Assembly (NCBI RefSeq): GCF_900240945.1
Contig: NZ_OESG01000013.1
Location: forward strand, 558,001-622,000
DNA length: 64,000 nt
Reading direction: 5' to 3'
DNA from: Mycobacterium sp. 3519A
GTDB taxonomy: Bacteria > Actinomycetota > Actinomycetes > Mycobacteriales > Mycobacteriaceae
Below are positions 7,169 to 24,416 of this stretch, piece after piece; the stretch's first letter is position 1, and the number at the start of each line of letters is the position of its first letter. Under the pieces are notes generated by a model. The model did not search any database. It was given only the letters and a program-made list of their open reading frames with translations, and was not told the DNA's origin. The position numbers were made by a program, and so were the translations under genes.

Positions 7169-9346
7169 TTGACGGCAGAGCAAAAGATCACGTTCTGCCG
7201 TATCTGCGAGCCGCTGTGCGGCATGGTCGCGACCGTCGACGACGGTCGGCTGGTGTCGCTGCGCCCCGACAAGGACCATCCGCTGTCCGCCGGTTTCGCC
7301 TGCCAGAAGGGCATCGCGTTCACCGAGGTGGTCAGCGACCCCGACCGCGTCACGACGCCGCTGCGCCGCGGGCCCAATGGCTTCGAACCGGTCGGCTGGG
7401 ACGAGGCGATGACCGACATCGCCGCCAGGCTGACCGACATCCACCGCAGGCACGGCGCAGGCGGTGTCGGCTGGTACTACGGCAATCCCGGTGCGTTCAG
7501 CTATTCACACACCCTGGGCCTGAACACCTTCATGCTCGGCCTCGGGCCGCACATGCACGTGTTCACCGCAGGCTCCCAGGACGTCAACAACCGCTTCGTC
7601 GCCAGCCAGCTGCTGTACGGCTCGCCGCTGGCGCTGCCGGTGCCCGACGTCCTTCGCACTGATCTGCTCGTCGTCATCGGCGCGAACCCGGTGGTGTCGC
7701 ACGGCAGCGTGCTGACCGTGCCACGGATCAAGGACCGGATGCACGACATCGTCAAGCGCGGCGGCCGGGTGGTCGTCGTCGATCCGCGCAAGACCGAGAC
7801 CGCCGCGCAGTTCGAATGGCTGGGCATCATTCCCGACGGGGACGCCTTCCTGCTGCTGTCGCTGTTGCATGTGCTGTTCGGCGAGAACCTCGCCGACCGC
7901 GCGACTCTGGGCCGCCAGGCCGACGGGGTGGCGTGGCTCGAGCAGTTGGCCGCGCCGTTCAGTCCGGAGGCCACCGAATCGCGCACCGGCATCGACCCCG
8001 ACACCGTGCGCGCACTGGCCCGCGACCTGGGCCGCACCCCGCGGGCGGCGGTGTACGGCCGCGTCGGCACCAGCACCGGCGAAAACGGCACGCTGACAAC
8101 GTATTTGCTCGACGCAGTGAACCTGGTCGCGGGCAACCTCGACCGGCCAGGCGGCAGCATGTTCGGCACCTTCGGCATGCCGGGGGAGCGTTGGGCGATG
8201 AAGGCCCTCGGCGCGCTGCTGCGAACCACCTACACCCGCAGACGGTCCCGGATCGGCGGCTTCCCGTCGGTGCTGCTGTCCGAGCCCGCAGGTGTGATGG
8301 CCAAGGAGATCACCACACCCGGCCGCGGCCAGGTGCGGGCGTTGTTCGTCAGCGCGGGCAACCCGGTGCTGTCGGTGCCCAACGGCGATGAACTGGAGAC
8401 AGCGCTGGATTCCCTCGAGTTGATGGTCGGCATCGACCTCTACGTCAACGAGACGCTGGCGCACTGCGATTACGTGCTACCCGCCGCGACCATGTACGAA
8501 CGCGATGACTTCCCGCTGCCGTTCCAGACGTTGCAGCTCACCCCGTTCCGCCAGGCCACCGAGGCCGTCGTCGCGCCTGCCGGGCAGGCCCGCGCCGAAT
8601 GGCAGGTGATCGACGACCTGAGCCGCCGGATGTGGCGCCGCACGCCGGGACTGGCCGCGTTGGCGGTCGCCCGAAAGATGTTCGGGCTGTTCGGTGTTCG
8701 GCTGACGCCGCGGGTACTGGTGGACGCGGTGATCCGGTTGAGCGAGGGCGGCGACCTGTTCGGGTTGCGCCGCGGCGGGCTCACCTTCTCCCGGCTGACG
8801 GCCGAGCATCCGCACGGCAAGGTGCTGGCGCGCAACCTGCGCGACGGTGTGCTGCGCAAGGTCGTCGTGTATCGCGGCGCGAAGATGCGGCTGCGCCACG
8901 ACGAGATCGCGGCCGAGGTCGCGGCGCTGACAAGCAGGCAGGTTCCCGACGGCTATCCCATGCGGCTGATCGGCATGCGCGAAACACGTTCGGAGAACAC
9001 GTGGATGCACAATGCGCCGCTGTTGATGCGTGGCGAGCGCATCCAAGCCGCGCGCATGCACGTCGACGATGCCGCCGCGGCCGACATCGTCGACGGTGAC
9101 AGGGTGCGGATCGCCTCGCCGCACGGTGAGATCGAACTGCCCGTCGTGGTCACCAAGGACATCGTCGCGGGCGTCGTCGCGGTGCCGCACGGCTGGGGCC
9201 ACAAAGGCACCGGCGGTTGGCGCGTCGCCAACGCGGCGGGCGGCGCCAACGTCAACCGGCTGATGTCGAGTGCGCCGGAGGATCTGGAGAAGCTGGCGGG
9301 GATGGCCCGGTTGACCGGCGTGCCCGTACGGGTCGATCGCGCGTAG
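7169..9346 (+). CDS. Molybdopterin-dependent oxidoreductase (formate dehydrogenase/DMSO reductase superfamily)
   Basis: 725 residues from TTG 7169, three bases after mkl. The N-terminal 4Fe-4S motif is Cys10, Cys13, Cys17 and Cys45 (CRICEPLCG ... ACQKG). The molybdopterin domain contains LLVVIGANPVVSHGS and VVVVDPRKTETA. The C-terminal dinucleotide-binding barrel (about residues 600-720) contains RGERIQAARMHVDDAAAADIVDGD. No Cys or selenocysteine is evident at the usual metal-ligand position, so Mo coordination may be by another residue. It resembles the Rv0197-type mycobacterial oxidoreductases. The substrate is unknown. No separate iron-sulfur or membrane subunit lies next to it. Confidence 0.85.
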   Translation: MTAEQKITFCRICEPLCGMVATVDDGRLVSLRPDKDHPLSAGFACQKGIAFTEVVSDPDRVTTPLRRGPNGFEPVGWDEAMTDIAARLTDIHRRHGAGGVGWYYGNPGAFSYSHTLGLNTFMLGLGPHMHVFTAGSQDVNNRFVASQLLYGSPLALPVPDVLRTDLLVVIGANPVVSHGSVLTVPRIKDRMHDIVKRGGRVVVVDPRKTETAAQFEWLGIIPDGDAFLLLSLLHVLFGENLADRATLGRQADGVAWLEQLAAPFSPEATESRTGIDPDTVRALARDLGRTPRAAVYGRVGTSTGENGTLTTYLLDAVNLVAGNLDRPGGSMFGTFGMPGERWAMKALGALLRTTYTRRRSRIGGFPSVLLSEPAGVMAKEITTPGRGQVRALFVSAGNPVLSVPNGDELETALDSLELMVGIDLYVNETLAHCDYVLPAATMYERDDFPLPFQTLQLTPFRQATEAVVAPAGQARAEWQVIDDLSRRMWRRTPGLAALAVARKMFGLFGVRLTPRVLVDAVIRLSEGGDLFGLRRGGLTFSRLTAEHPHGKVLARNLRDGVLRKVVVYRGAKMRLRHDEIAAEVAALTSRQVPDGYPMRLIGMRETRSENTWMHNAPLLMRGERIQAARMHVDDAAAADIVDGDRVRIASPHGEIELPVVVTKDIVAGVVAVPHGWGHKGTGGWRVANAAGGANVNRLMSSAPEDLEKLAGMARLTGVPVRVDRA

Positions 9347-9348
9347 CC

Positions 9349-10116
9349 GTGGCCGCCGGACGCCTTGACGGTAAGTCGACCGTGATCACCGGCGCTGCGT
9401 TGGGCATCGGCAGGGCGACCGCCGAGGCCTTCGCTAGGGAGGGCGCACGGCTGGTCCTGACCGATGTGCAGGAGCAGCCTCTGCTCGGCCTGGGCGACGA
9501 ATTACGTGCCCGCGACGCACAAGTCGAGACGGTCGTCGGCGACGTCTCGGTCGAGGCGGACGCGCGTCGGATGATCGCCGCGGCGGTCGATCGATTCGGT
9601 CGCCTCGACGTGTTGGTCGCCAACGCAGGCGTCATCCCGCTTGGCGACGCGTCGGAGATGACGACTGCCGACTGGGACAACGTGATGGCCGTCGACGGCC
9701 GCGGCATGTTCCTCACCTGCAAGTTCGCGATCGAGGCGATGGCGGCGGCCGGCGGTGGCGCCATCGTCTGCCTGTCGTCGATCTCCGGTGTGGCCGGGCA
9801 GAAGCGGCAGGCCGCCTACGGGCCTGCGAAGTTCGTCGCCACGGGGCTGACCAAGCATCTGGCCGTCGAATGGGCCGACCGCGGCATCCGGGTCAATGCC
9901 GTTGCCCCTGGCACGATCCGCACCGAGCGCGTCAGGCAACTCCGCGACGAACCGGGCGGCGCTGACTATCTCGCGCAGATCGAGCGGATGCATCCGATGG
10001 GCCGCATCGGCGAACCGGCCGAGGTCGCCAACGCCGTCGTCTTCCTCGCCTCCGCCGACGCCTCCTTCATCACCGGCGCCGTGCTGCCGGTCGACGGTGG
10101 CTACCTCGCACAGTAG
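9349..10116 (+). CDS. Short-chain dehydrogenase/reductase
   Basis: 255 residues from GTG 9349, two bases after the oxidoreductase stop. The cofactor motif TGAALGIG, the NAG motif (VANAGVIP), the serine region SSISG and the catalytic pair in YGPAK are in the right order. The C-terminal GEPAEVANAVVFLASADASFITG ... VDGGY is classic. The Asp after the second strand (LTDVQ) favours NAD(H). Its packing behind the molybdoenzyme suggests a shared oxidative pathway. Substrate unknown. Confidence 0.88.
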   Translation: MAAGRLDGKSTVITGAALGIGRATAEAFAREGARLVLTDVQEQPLLGLGDELRARDAQVETVVGDVSVEADARRMIAAAVDRFGRLDVLVANAGVIPLGDASEMTTADWDNVMAVDGRGMFLTCKFAIEAMAAAGGGAIVCLSSISGVAGQKRQAAYGPAKFVATGLTKHLAVEWADRGIRVNAVAPGTIRTERVRQLRDEPGGADYLAQIERMHPMGRIGEPAEVANAVVFLASADASFITGAVLPVDGGYLAQ

Positions 10117-10119
10117 CCG

Positions 10120-13100
10120 TCAAATTCGTTGTGCGACAGCGGCTTCCACCGCACGATCAAGGAATTCCTGCGGCACCTCCTGCCATTCGGTGCGCCACCA
10201 ACCGGAGCGTTGGTCGGCTTGCAGTTCGGTCAGCACCGTGGCGACGTACGGGCCGCCGTCGACGAGGTAGCGCAGCATCTGCAACTGGGCGCACTGGGCG
10301 GCGACGGCAGCGATGACGACCTTGGCTTCGTCGACGTGGCCCGCCGCGGACAAGGCCGCACCGAGCAGGCGACGCGCGCGCAGCAGCGCCTGCGGCCGGT
10401 TGGGTGACGACGTCCGGTCGACCCACTCCTGCGCCCACCGGCAGGCCCGCTCCTTCGAGTCCTGATCGTCGGCGGCCATCAACACCCGGATCGCCGACGC
10501 CTCCTCGAACTGGACGGTGATCTCGTCGATCGCATCGACCGGTTGCCTGCGGTGTTCGTAGGAGGTCGCGGGCCACGGGGCGGCATCCGGAAGCGACACC
10601 AGCCCGAGGCGGGTGCGCTCGTGTTCGGCCATCGCGCGCAACCGGGGCAGCGAAAGGGTGCGGCCGATGCGGATGGCCTCGTCGAGGCGTTGCGACGCCG
10701 CATGCCGGTCGCCCTGCAGCGCCTTGATCCTGGCGGCGATCACGTAGCGCGCGATCTTGAAGTCGACCGAGCCACCCTCGGGACCGAGCTTGTAGCCCTC
10801 TTCCAGGAGGCGGTCGGCCTCCTCGAGATCGCCTCGCTCGTAAAGCAATTCGCCCAGCGCCGAGCTCGCCAACCTGGCGGTGTAGGAATGGCTGCCGCCT
10901 GACCGCTTCGCGATCTTGAGCGCCTTGCGGAAGCAGGCTTCAGCGGTCGGGTTGTCGAGCATCAATCGGTGCGCGAGCCCCGTGTAGCAGAGGCCGTGCA
11001 CCAAGTTGAAGGTGTCGCCTTTGCGTTCGGCGTACGGCGCCGCCCACGCCTGGATCCGGTTCACCTCGTCGAGGTTGTAGTGATACGCCGCGGCGAAGGT
11101 CGACACGGTGGCCGCCACCCCGACGGCGAACGGGCGCTGGCTGTCCCGGCGCGCCAGACACAATGCGATGTGCTCGTCGATACCCGCGAGCCGGTCCGAA
11201 CGCAGGTCGGCGACCCCGCGTACGACGCCGGCTTCCGCGCGCAGATCCGCGATCTCCTCGTCGCCGAAGCCACACTTCGTCAGCCCGGCTTCCATCAGCT
11301 CCAGCGCCTGGTTGGCCGCCGGGATCCGGTGCAGCACGATGTTCGCCCACGCCAGCGCCAGCTGCAGCCGCGGGTCGGTGCGCACTATCGCGGCGGGCAG
11401 CTTGCCGATCAACCCGATCAACGTCGCCATTTGCGAGTTCGCCACCAGATCGATGCCGTCGTTCTCGACGAGCTGCACCGCCCGCGCGTCATCACCGGCC
11501 GCCAACGCGTGATCGACTGCCTCGCTGACCATCTGGTGCTCGGCGAACCACGTCGACGCCACGGTGTGCAACCGGGTGACCCGCGCCGGATCGTCGCGGC
11601 TCAGCCGGTGCCGCAGGAAGTCGCCGAACAGTTGGTGGTAGCGAAACCATTGATCGTCGAGCCGACGCAGGAACAGGTCGCGCTCCTCGACCTGCTCCAG
11701 CATGGCCTGGCCGTCCGGCACACCGGACAACGCCGACGCCAGGCCGCCGCAGATCCGTTCGGTGATCGAGGTGGCGAGCAGGAAGTCGAGCATCGACGGT
11801 TCGAGGGTGTCCAGCACGTTCTCCGCGAGGAACTCGCTGATCGCGTGGTGGCGGCCCGTCATTGTGCCGATCAGTTGGACCGGGTCGTCGCGGCCGCGCA
11901 GCGACAGCGTCGCCAGTTGCAGCGCGGCGACCCAGCCGTCGGTCTTCGCGGTCAGCTCCTCGACGTCGGCGCGGTCGAGATCCAGCCCGCCCAGCTCCAC
12001 CAGGAAGTTCTCCGATTCGGCCACGTCGAAACGCAGTGCGGTGGCGTCGATTTCGAGCAACTCGTCCTGCATCCGCATCCTGCTCATCGGCAAACCGCTC
12101 TGGCTGCGGCTGGTCACCACGACCGACAGGTCGTCGGAGGCATAGACGAGCAGGTACAGCAGCGCCCCGATGGTCGCCGGGTCGGTGACCCGGTGCCAGT
12201 CGTCGATCACCAGGGTCATCCGGGCGCCACTCTGGTGGATCTCGTTGATCAGCGACGTCAGCACGTACCTTTCGGCTTCGTCGCCGTGCTCTTCCAGCAC
12301 CTCGCCCAATTCGCTTGCCAGCGTTGGCGTTACCGTGCGAATGGCCTCGATGAGATGAGACAGGAACCAGACGACGTTGTTGTCGTCGTGGTCGACGGTC
12401 AGCCACGCCACGTCCACACCCTCGGCGGTCAGCTGCTTGGCCCACTGCGCGGCGAGCGTGCTCTTCCCGAAGCCGGTCGGGCCGTGAATCACGGTGAGCT
12501 TCTTGTGTCGCCCGGCCCGCAACGCCTCGATCAGCCGGGCGCGATGGACCAACTCCTTCGTCGACACCGGCAGCTGGAACCGGGTGGCAGGCGCGGGTGG
12601 GGTCAGTACGCGCGCCGGGTAGCTCGGCGTGCCCGTCGAACGCGCCGGGTTGTAGCGGATGATCGGGGCGGGCGTCGGCACCGGCATGTCGTCGACGGGC
12701 AGGCCGTGCATCCGCTGCACCTCGCGCAACTGTTCGCCGAACGCCTCGGCCGTCGGCGGCCGATCCTCGATGTTGCGCGACATGGCCTGCTCGATCACCG
12801 CGCACACGTCGGTGGGCAGGCCGGAGTCGCGCAGGCTGGGCATCGGGTGCCTGGTGATCCGTAGGAACTGCGCGACCATCTGCTCGCCCTTGCGACGTTC
12901 GAACACCGCGTGGCCCGTGCCCGCGCAGAACAACGTCGCCGCCAGACTGTAGACATCCGACGTCGCGTCCGGTTGCTCCCCGAGCAGCACCTCCGGTGCG
13001 GTGTAGGCAGGCGAACCCATCACCGCACCGTCGCCCGTCTCGAATCCGCCGACGATGCGGGCGATTCCGAAATCCGTCAACGCCGGTTCGCCGTACTCGG

Positions 13101-13599
13101 TCAGCAGGATGTTCGCGGGTTTGACGTCGCGGTGCAGGGTTTCGCGTCGGTGAGCGGTTTCCAACGCGCCCGCGACCTTGACGCCGAGGTGCAGCGCGTC
13201 GGCCCACCCGAGCGGCCCGTTGTCGTGGATCTTGCCCTCCAGCGAACCGTGCGGGTGGTACTGCATCACGATGTACGGCCTGCCGGTGGCGGTCGTGCCG
13301 ACCTGAAAGATGGTCACGATGTGCGGGTGCCCGGACAGCTTGCCCATCGCGACCTGTTCGCGCATGAACCGCTCCAGGTTGTCGCGCTCCAGATCCGCGG
13401 TCAGCACCTTCACCGCGACGACGCGATCCAGTTCGGGCTGACTGCAGCGATAGACGACACCGAAGCCGCCGCGGCCGATCTCCACGGGATCGGAGAAACC
13501 GGCAGCCATCAATTCCGCCGGCACCCCGGCGTGCACATCCCCCTGTGTTGGCAGTGGGTCGTTCGTGACCATCGGTCGTCCCGGTATCGGCGCCGCCAC
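10120..13599 (-). CDS. pknK: PknK-type serine/threonine protein kinase with STAND ATPase and helical-repeat domains
   Basis: 1159 residues from GTG 13599; an internal ATG at 13572 (MVTNDP) is an alternative start. The kinase domain spans about 38-295: GRGGFGVVY loop (42-50), Lys64, HRDVKPAN with Asp158, DFG at 176-178 and activation segment GSPAYTAPE. A MalT-like P-loop ATPase follows, with Walker A GPTGFGKST (373-381) and Walker B TLVIDDWH. The rest is TPR-like helical repeats. M. tuberculosis PknK has this kinase-AAA-TPR order and about 1110 residues. No C-terminal LuxR DNA-binding domain is visible. It is divergent from the secreted hydrolase. Confidence 0.85.
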   Translation of the reverse strand: MAAPIPGRPMVTNDPLPTQGDVHAGVPAELMAAGFSDPVEIGRGGFGVVYRCSQPELDRVVAVKVLTADLERDNLERFMREQVAMGKLSGHPHIVTIFQVGTTATGRPYIVMQYHPHGSLEGKIHDNGPLGWADALHLGVKVAGALETAHRRETLHRDVKPANILLTEYGEPALTDFGIARIVGGFETGDGAVMGSPAYTAPEVLLGEQPDATSDVYSLAATLFCAGTGHAVFERRKGEQMVAQFLRITRHPMPSLRDSGLPTDVCAVIEQAMSRNIEDRPPTAEAFGEQLREVQRMHGLPVDDMPVPTPAPIIRYNPARSTGTPSYPARVLTPPAPATRFQLPVSTKELVHRARLIEALRAGRHKKLTVIHGPTGFGKSTLAAQWAKQLTAEGVDVAWLTVDHDDNNVVWFLSHLIEAIRTVTPTLASELGEVLEEHGDEAERYVLTSLINEIHQSGARMTLVIDDWHRVTDPATIGALLYLLVYASDDLSVVVTSRSQSGLPMSRMRMQDELLEIDATALRFDVAESENFLVELGGLDLDRADVEELTAKTDGWVAALQLATLSLRGRDDPVQLIGTMTGRHHAISEFLAENVLDTLEPSMLDFLLATSITERICGGLASALSGVPDGQAMLEQVEERDLFLRRLDDQWFRYHQLFGDFLRHRLSRDDPARVTRLHTVASTWFAEHQMVSEAVDHALAAGDDARAVQLVENDGIDLVANSQMATLIGLIGKLPAAIVRTDPRLQLALAWANIVLHRIPAANQALELMEAGLTKCGFGDEEIADLRAEAGVVRGVADLRSDRLAGIDEHIALCLARRDSQRPFAVGVAATVSTFAAAYHYNLDEVNRIQAWAAPYAERKGDTFNLVHGLCYTGLAHRLMLDNPTAEACFRKALKIAKRSGGSHSYTARLASSALGELLYERGDLEEADRLLEEGYKLGPEGGSVDFKIARYVIAARIKALQGDRHAASQRLDEAIRIGRTLSLPRLRAMAEHERTRLGLVSLPDAAPWPATSYEHRRQPVDAIDEITVQFEEASAIRVLMAADDQDSKERACRWAQEWVDRTSSPNRPQALLRARRLLGAALSAAGHVDEAKVVIAAVAAQCAQLQMLRYLVDGGPYVATVLTELQADQRSGWWRTEWQEVPQEFLDRAVEAAVAQRI

Positions 13600-13754
13600 G
13601 ACGTCGTCATGGCCGGTGACCTGAGCATAAACCGATCCGACCCGACCCGACCGAGGATGAGATAACGCCGGCTACGCAGTTGCTTCTGCAACAAACCGGC
13701 CCGCCGTCTGACAACGCGCGTTACCTTTGCGCGGACGGGGACAGGAGGCCGACG

Positions 13755-15425
13755 ATGTCAGACCGGGTCCGCATGTGGTTGACCGCAAGCATGGTGAGCG
13801 TCGGGGTCGTCGCGGCACTGTTCGCCGGGGCGGGCACGGCGGCCGCCGACGATGCGCCCGGCAGCGACGACAAGGGCACCTCGTCCTCCGAACCGGCGAA
13901 ACCCGCTGAGAACAAAGCAGATTCGGACACTGAAAGCGGCGCAGCCAAACCGAAGCCCGCGGACGACGAGACGTCGGAAGCGACCGAGCCCACCAGCGAG
14001 CCGTCCGCGCAACCAGCTGAGAAGAAGCCGACCACCGGCAAGAAGTCCAAGGCGACCAAGAAGGCACTGCCGAAACCGACCAAATCCGCCGCGGTAGCCG
14101 AAAAGCCGGCCGCCGCGCCGTCGGCCGAGCAGGCGGAGCCCGAAGCCGAAAAACCCGAACCTGTAAAACCGGCCACGGCCGACGCACCGGTCGCCGAGGT
14201 CTCGACGGCCGCCATACCGCTGACCCGCACCGCGACGAAGGCCAAACCCGTCGAATCGGCCGCGGTGGCGTTCGCGACTCCTGCCGCGGCTGAGATCACG
14301 TCGACAGCGAAAGCCTCTCCGCTGTCCGGGCTGCTCAGTGCGATCGGCACCATCGTGTTCAGCATCTACGGCCTGGCCACCCAGATTTTGGGCGGCCCGC
14401 CGATTCTGCCGCCGGGCAGCACCGTCACCGTCCGCACGTCGACACTGCACCTCGACTGCGGCTGCAACCCCGGCGACGGCGTCGACGTGCAGGCCGACTG
14501 GTACGTCCCGAAGACAGCCGAGGGCGCGCCTGCACCGGACCGGCTGATCTACCTCCAGCACGGGTTCCTGGCCCGTGGCCCCTGGTACAGCTACACCGCG
14601 GCGGCGCTCGCCGAGCAGACCCACAGCATCGTCGTCGCGCCGTCGATCACGTCGAACTTCCTGGCGGCCGATGCGTGCTGGCTCGGCGGCAGCGCGATGC
14701 ACGAGTCGATGGCGCGACTGTTCGACGACGGCAACACCGCGCTCGCCGACAGCGCCGCGGCTGCCGGTTACGCGGGCGCGATCCCGGACCGCGTCGTGCT
14801 GATCGGACACTCGCTGGGCGGCGGCGCAGTGATCGGTATCGCGGGCGCGATGGCGGGCAAGCCTTCCGAGCAGAAGCTCGCCGGGGTCATCATGCTCGAC
14901 GGTGTCCCGTTCGACCCCAAGGCCGCGGAGAAGATCGGGGACGTCGACGACAGCATCCCGATCTACAACCTGGCGGCGCCGCGGTACTTCTGGAACCAGT
15001 TCGGCGTCGGCACCGACGCGCTGCTCGCGGCGCGGCCGGGGAAGTTCATCGGCGTCACCCTGGTCGGCGGATCGCACGTCGATTCGATGCGTGGCGGCAA
15101 CCCGCTGATCCAGTTCGGCCAGGAACTCGTCGCCGGGTTCGTCCGACCGGCCAACGGCGACGCGGCGCAGATGCTGATGATCGACTGGGCCAACGAGATG
15201 TTCGACGGCATCCAGCGGGACCCGATCACCGACCCGTTCACGATCGACACCCCGTCCGGCGTGGCCACCGCAATGCCGCTGCCCAACTCGTTGACCAAGC
15301 CCTTCATCCTCAATCCGTTGCAGTCGCTGGTGTCGCTGGGCACCGGTTACTTCACGATCGAACCTGCCTGCGTGCGGGAGTCGATTGCCGCGAGCGCCTG
15401 CACGTCGGAATCGGTCGCCGCATGA
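13755..15425 (+). CDS. Secreted alpha/beta hydrolase with a long Ala/Pro/Lys/Glu-rich linker
   Basis: 556 residues. AGGAGG (13743-13748) fixes ATG 13755. The signal peptide (residues 1-31) ends TAAADD. Residues 35-190 are low-complexity, with many Lys-Pro, Glu-Pro and Ala runs, like a cell-wall-spanning linker. The hydrolase domain follows; GHSLGG places the nucleophile at Ser353, and GGSHVDSM supplies a likely catalytic His. Esterase, lipase or serine hydrolase activity at the cell surface is likely. The linker hints at retention in peptidoglycan or the outer layer. Substrate unknown. Confidence 0.8.
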   Translation: MSDRVRMWLTASMVSVGVVAALFAGAGTAAADDAPGSDDKGTSSSEPAKPAENKADSDTESGAAKPKPADDETSEATEPTSEPSAQPAEKKPTTGKKSKATKKALPKPTKSAAVAEKPAAAPSAEQAEPEAEKPEPVKPATADAPVAEVSTAAIPLTRTATKAKPVESAAVAFATPAAAEITSTAKASPLSGLLSAIGTIVFSIYGLATQILGGPPILPPGSTVTVRTSTLHLDCGCNPGDGVDVQADWYVPKTAEGAPAPDRLIYLQHGFLARGPWYSYTAAALAEQTHSIVVAPSITSNFLAADACWLGGSAMHESMARLFDDGNTALADSAAAAGYAGAIPDRVVLIGHSLGGGAVIGIAGAMAGKPSEQKLAGVIMLDGVPFDPKAAEKIGDVDDSIPIYNLAAPRYFWNQFGVGTDALLAARPGKFIGVTLVGGSHVDSMRGGNPLIQFGQELVAGFVRPANGDAAQMLMIDWANEMFDGIQRDPITDPFTIDTPSGVATAMPLPNSLTKPFILNPLQSLVSLGTGYFTIEPACVRESIAASACTSESVAA

Positions 15426-19324
<3,899 letters not shown>

Positions 19325-19352
19325 TGGATTTGTCCTTCGAATTTGTTACTAA

Positions 19353-23330
<3,978 letters not shown>

Positions 23331-23343
23331 GCAATACGGAATT

Positions 23344-23370
23344 GCCCCCGCCTCGCGCGGGGGCTTTTTC
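23344..23370 (+). terminator. Strong intrinsic terminator after rpoC
   Basis: GCCCCCGC (23344-23351) pairs with GCGGGGGC (23357-23364) around a five-base loop, followed by a run of five T. Confidence 0.88.
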
Positions 23371-23450
23371 GTTGGCTGGTCAATGCGCCGAACGTGGGTT
23401 ACCGGCACGGTTCGCGTCCATTCCGCGTGATAGAAGCCCACACTCGACGG

Positions 23451-24413
23451 GTGGTGGCGAACGCGGCATGGTTCCTTGCGGGGTTGGCCGCGCTGGTCGT
23501 CGGCGCTGAGGTGATGGTGCGCGGAGGCGCGCGAGTCGCCGCGCGCTTCGGCATCAGCCCGATCGTCGTCGGTCTGACCGTGGTGTCGATCGGCACGAGC
23601 ATGCCCGAGCTGGCGGTGGGTGTGGTCGCGGCGCTCGATGACAACGGCGCGCTGGCGGTCGGCAACATCACGGGCACCAACGTCGTCAACCTGCTGCTGG
23701 TGCTCGGGCTGAGCGCCTTGCTCGTGCCGCTGAGCCTGCAGATTCGCACGCTGCGGTTCGAGTTGCCGGTGATGGCAGGCGCGGCGGCGCTGCTGTGGCT
23801 GTTGGCGGCCGACGGTGTGCTTTCGCGATTCGACGGCCTCGTGATGGCCCTCGGCGCAGTCGTCTACACCATCGCGGTGGTGCGTGCGGCCCGACGTGAG
23901 AATCAGGATGTGACAACCGAATTCACCGAGGCCTTTTCGAAAGCGCGGTCAGAGCGCACCGGGTTACACGTCGGCATGACGCTGATAGGCATTGTGATCA
24001 TCGTGCTGGGCGCCGAACGGCTTGTCGACGCGGCAGTCGGCATGGCTCGCGGTTTCGGGGTGTCCGATGCGTTGATCGGGCTCACAGTGGTAGCCGTCGG
24101 GACCTCCGCGCCCGAACTGGTCACCACCGTGGTGTCCACCGTGCGCGGTGAGCGTGACATCGCCATCGGGAACCTGCTCGGCAGCAGCATCTACAACATA
24201 CTGCTAATCCTCGGCGTCACATGCCTGGTTCCCGCGCACGGTCTGACGTTGCCTCCGGAGATGGTGCGCATCGACATCCCGATCATGGTGGCCGTCGCCC
24301 TCGTCTGCGTTCCGATCTTCGTGTCGGGCCGACGGGTCAGCCGTTTCGAGGGCGGCGCGCTGGTCTGCGCGTACGCTGCATTCCTGGCCTTCCTGCTCCT
24401 GACGCAGACGTGA
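23451..24413 (+). CDS. Ca2+/cation antiporter of the CaCA family (YrbG-like)
   Basis: About 320 residues from GTG 23451 (GTG 23454 equally possible). The two inverted alpha repeats that form the transport site are clear: SIGTSMPELAVG with GNITGTNVVNLLLVLG in the first half, AVGTSAPELVTTVV with GNLLGSSIYNILLILG in the second, the Glu of each repeat retained. About ten hydrophobic helices are separated by a charged loop (about 140-165). It exchanges Na+ or H+ for Ca2+ across the plasma membrane. Monocistronic behind the rpoC terminator. Confidence 0.88.
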   Translation: MVANAAWFLAGLAALVVGAEVMVRGGARVAARFGISPIVVGLTVVSIGTSMPELAVGVVAALDDNGALAVGNITGTNVVNLLLVLGLSALLVPLSLQIRTLRFELPVMAGAAALLWLLAADGVLSRFDGLVMALGAVVYTIAVVRAARRENQDVTTEFTEAFSKARSERTGLHVGMTLIGIVIIVLGAERLVDAAVGMARGFGVSDALIGLTVVAVGTSAPELVTTVVSTVRGERDIAIGNLLGSSIYNILLILGVTCLVPAHGLTLPPEMVRIDIPIMVAVALVCVPIFVSGRRVSRFEGGALVCAYAAFLAFLLLTQT

Positions 24414-24416
24414 CGA

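Noticed and set aside
7169..9346. Selenocysteine-containing formate dehydrogenase
   Set aside because: The frame has no internal TGA, and no subunit genes for formate dehydrogenase lie nearby.
10969..12864. 631-residue open frame on the plus strand
   Set aside because: It lies antisense to pknK, whose kinase and ATPase motifs are intact.
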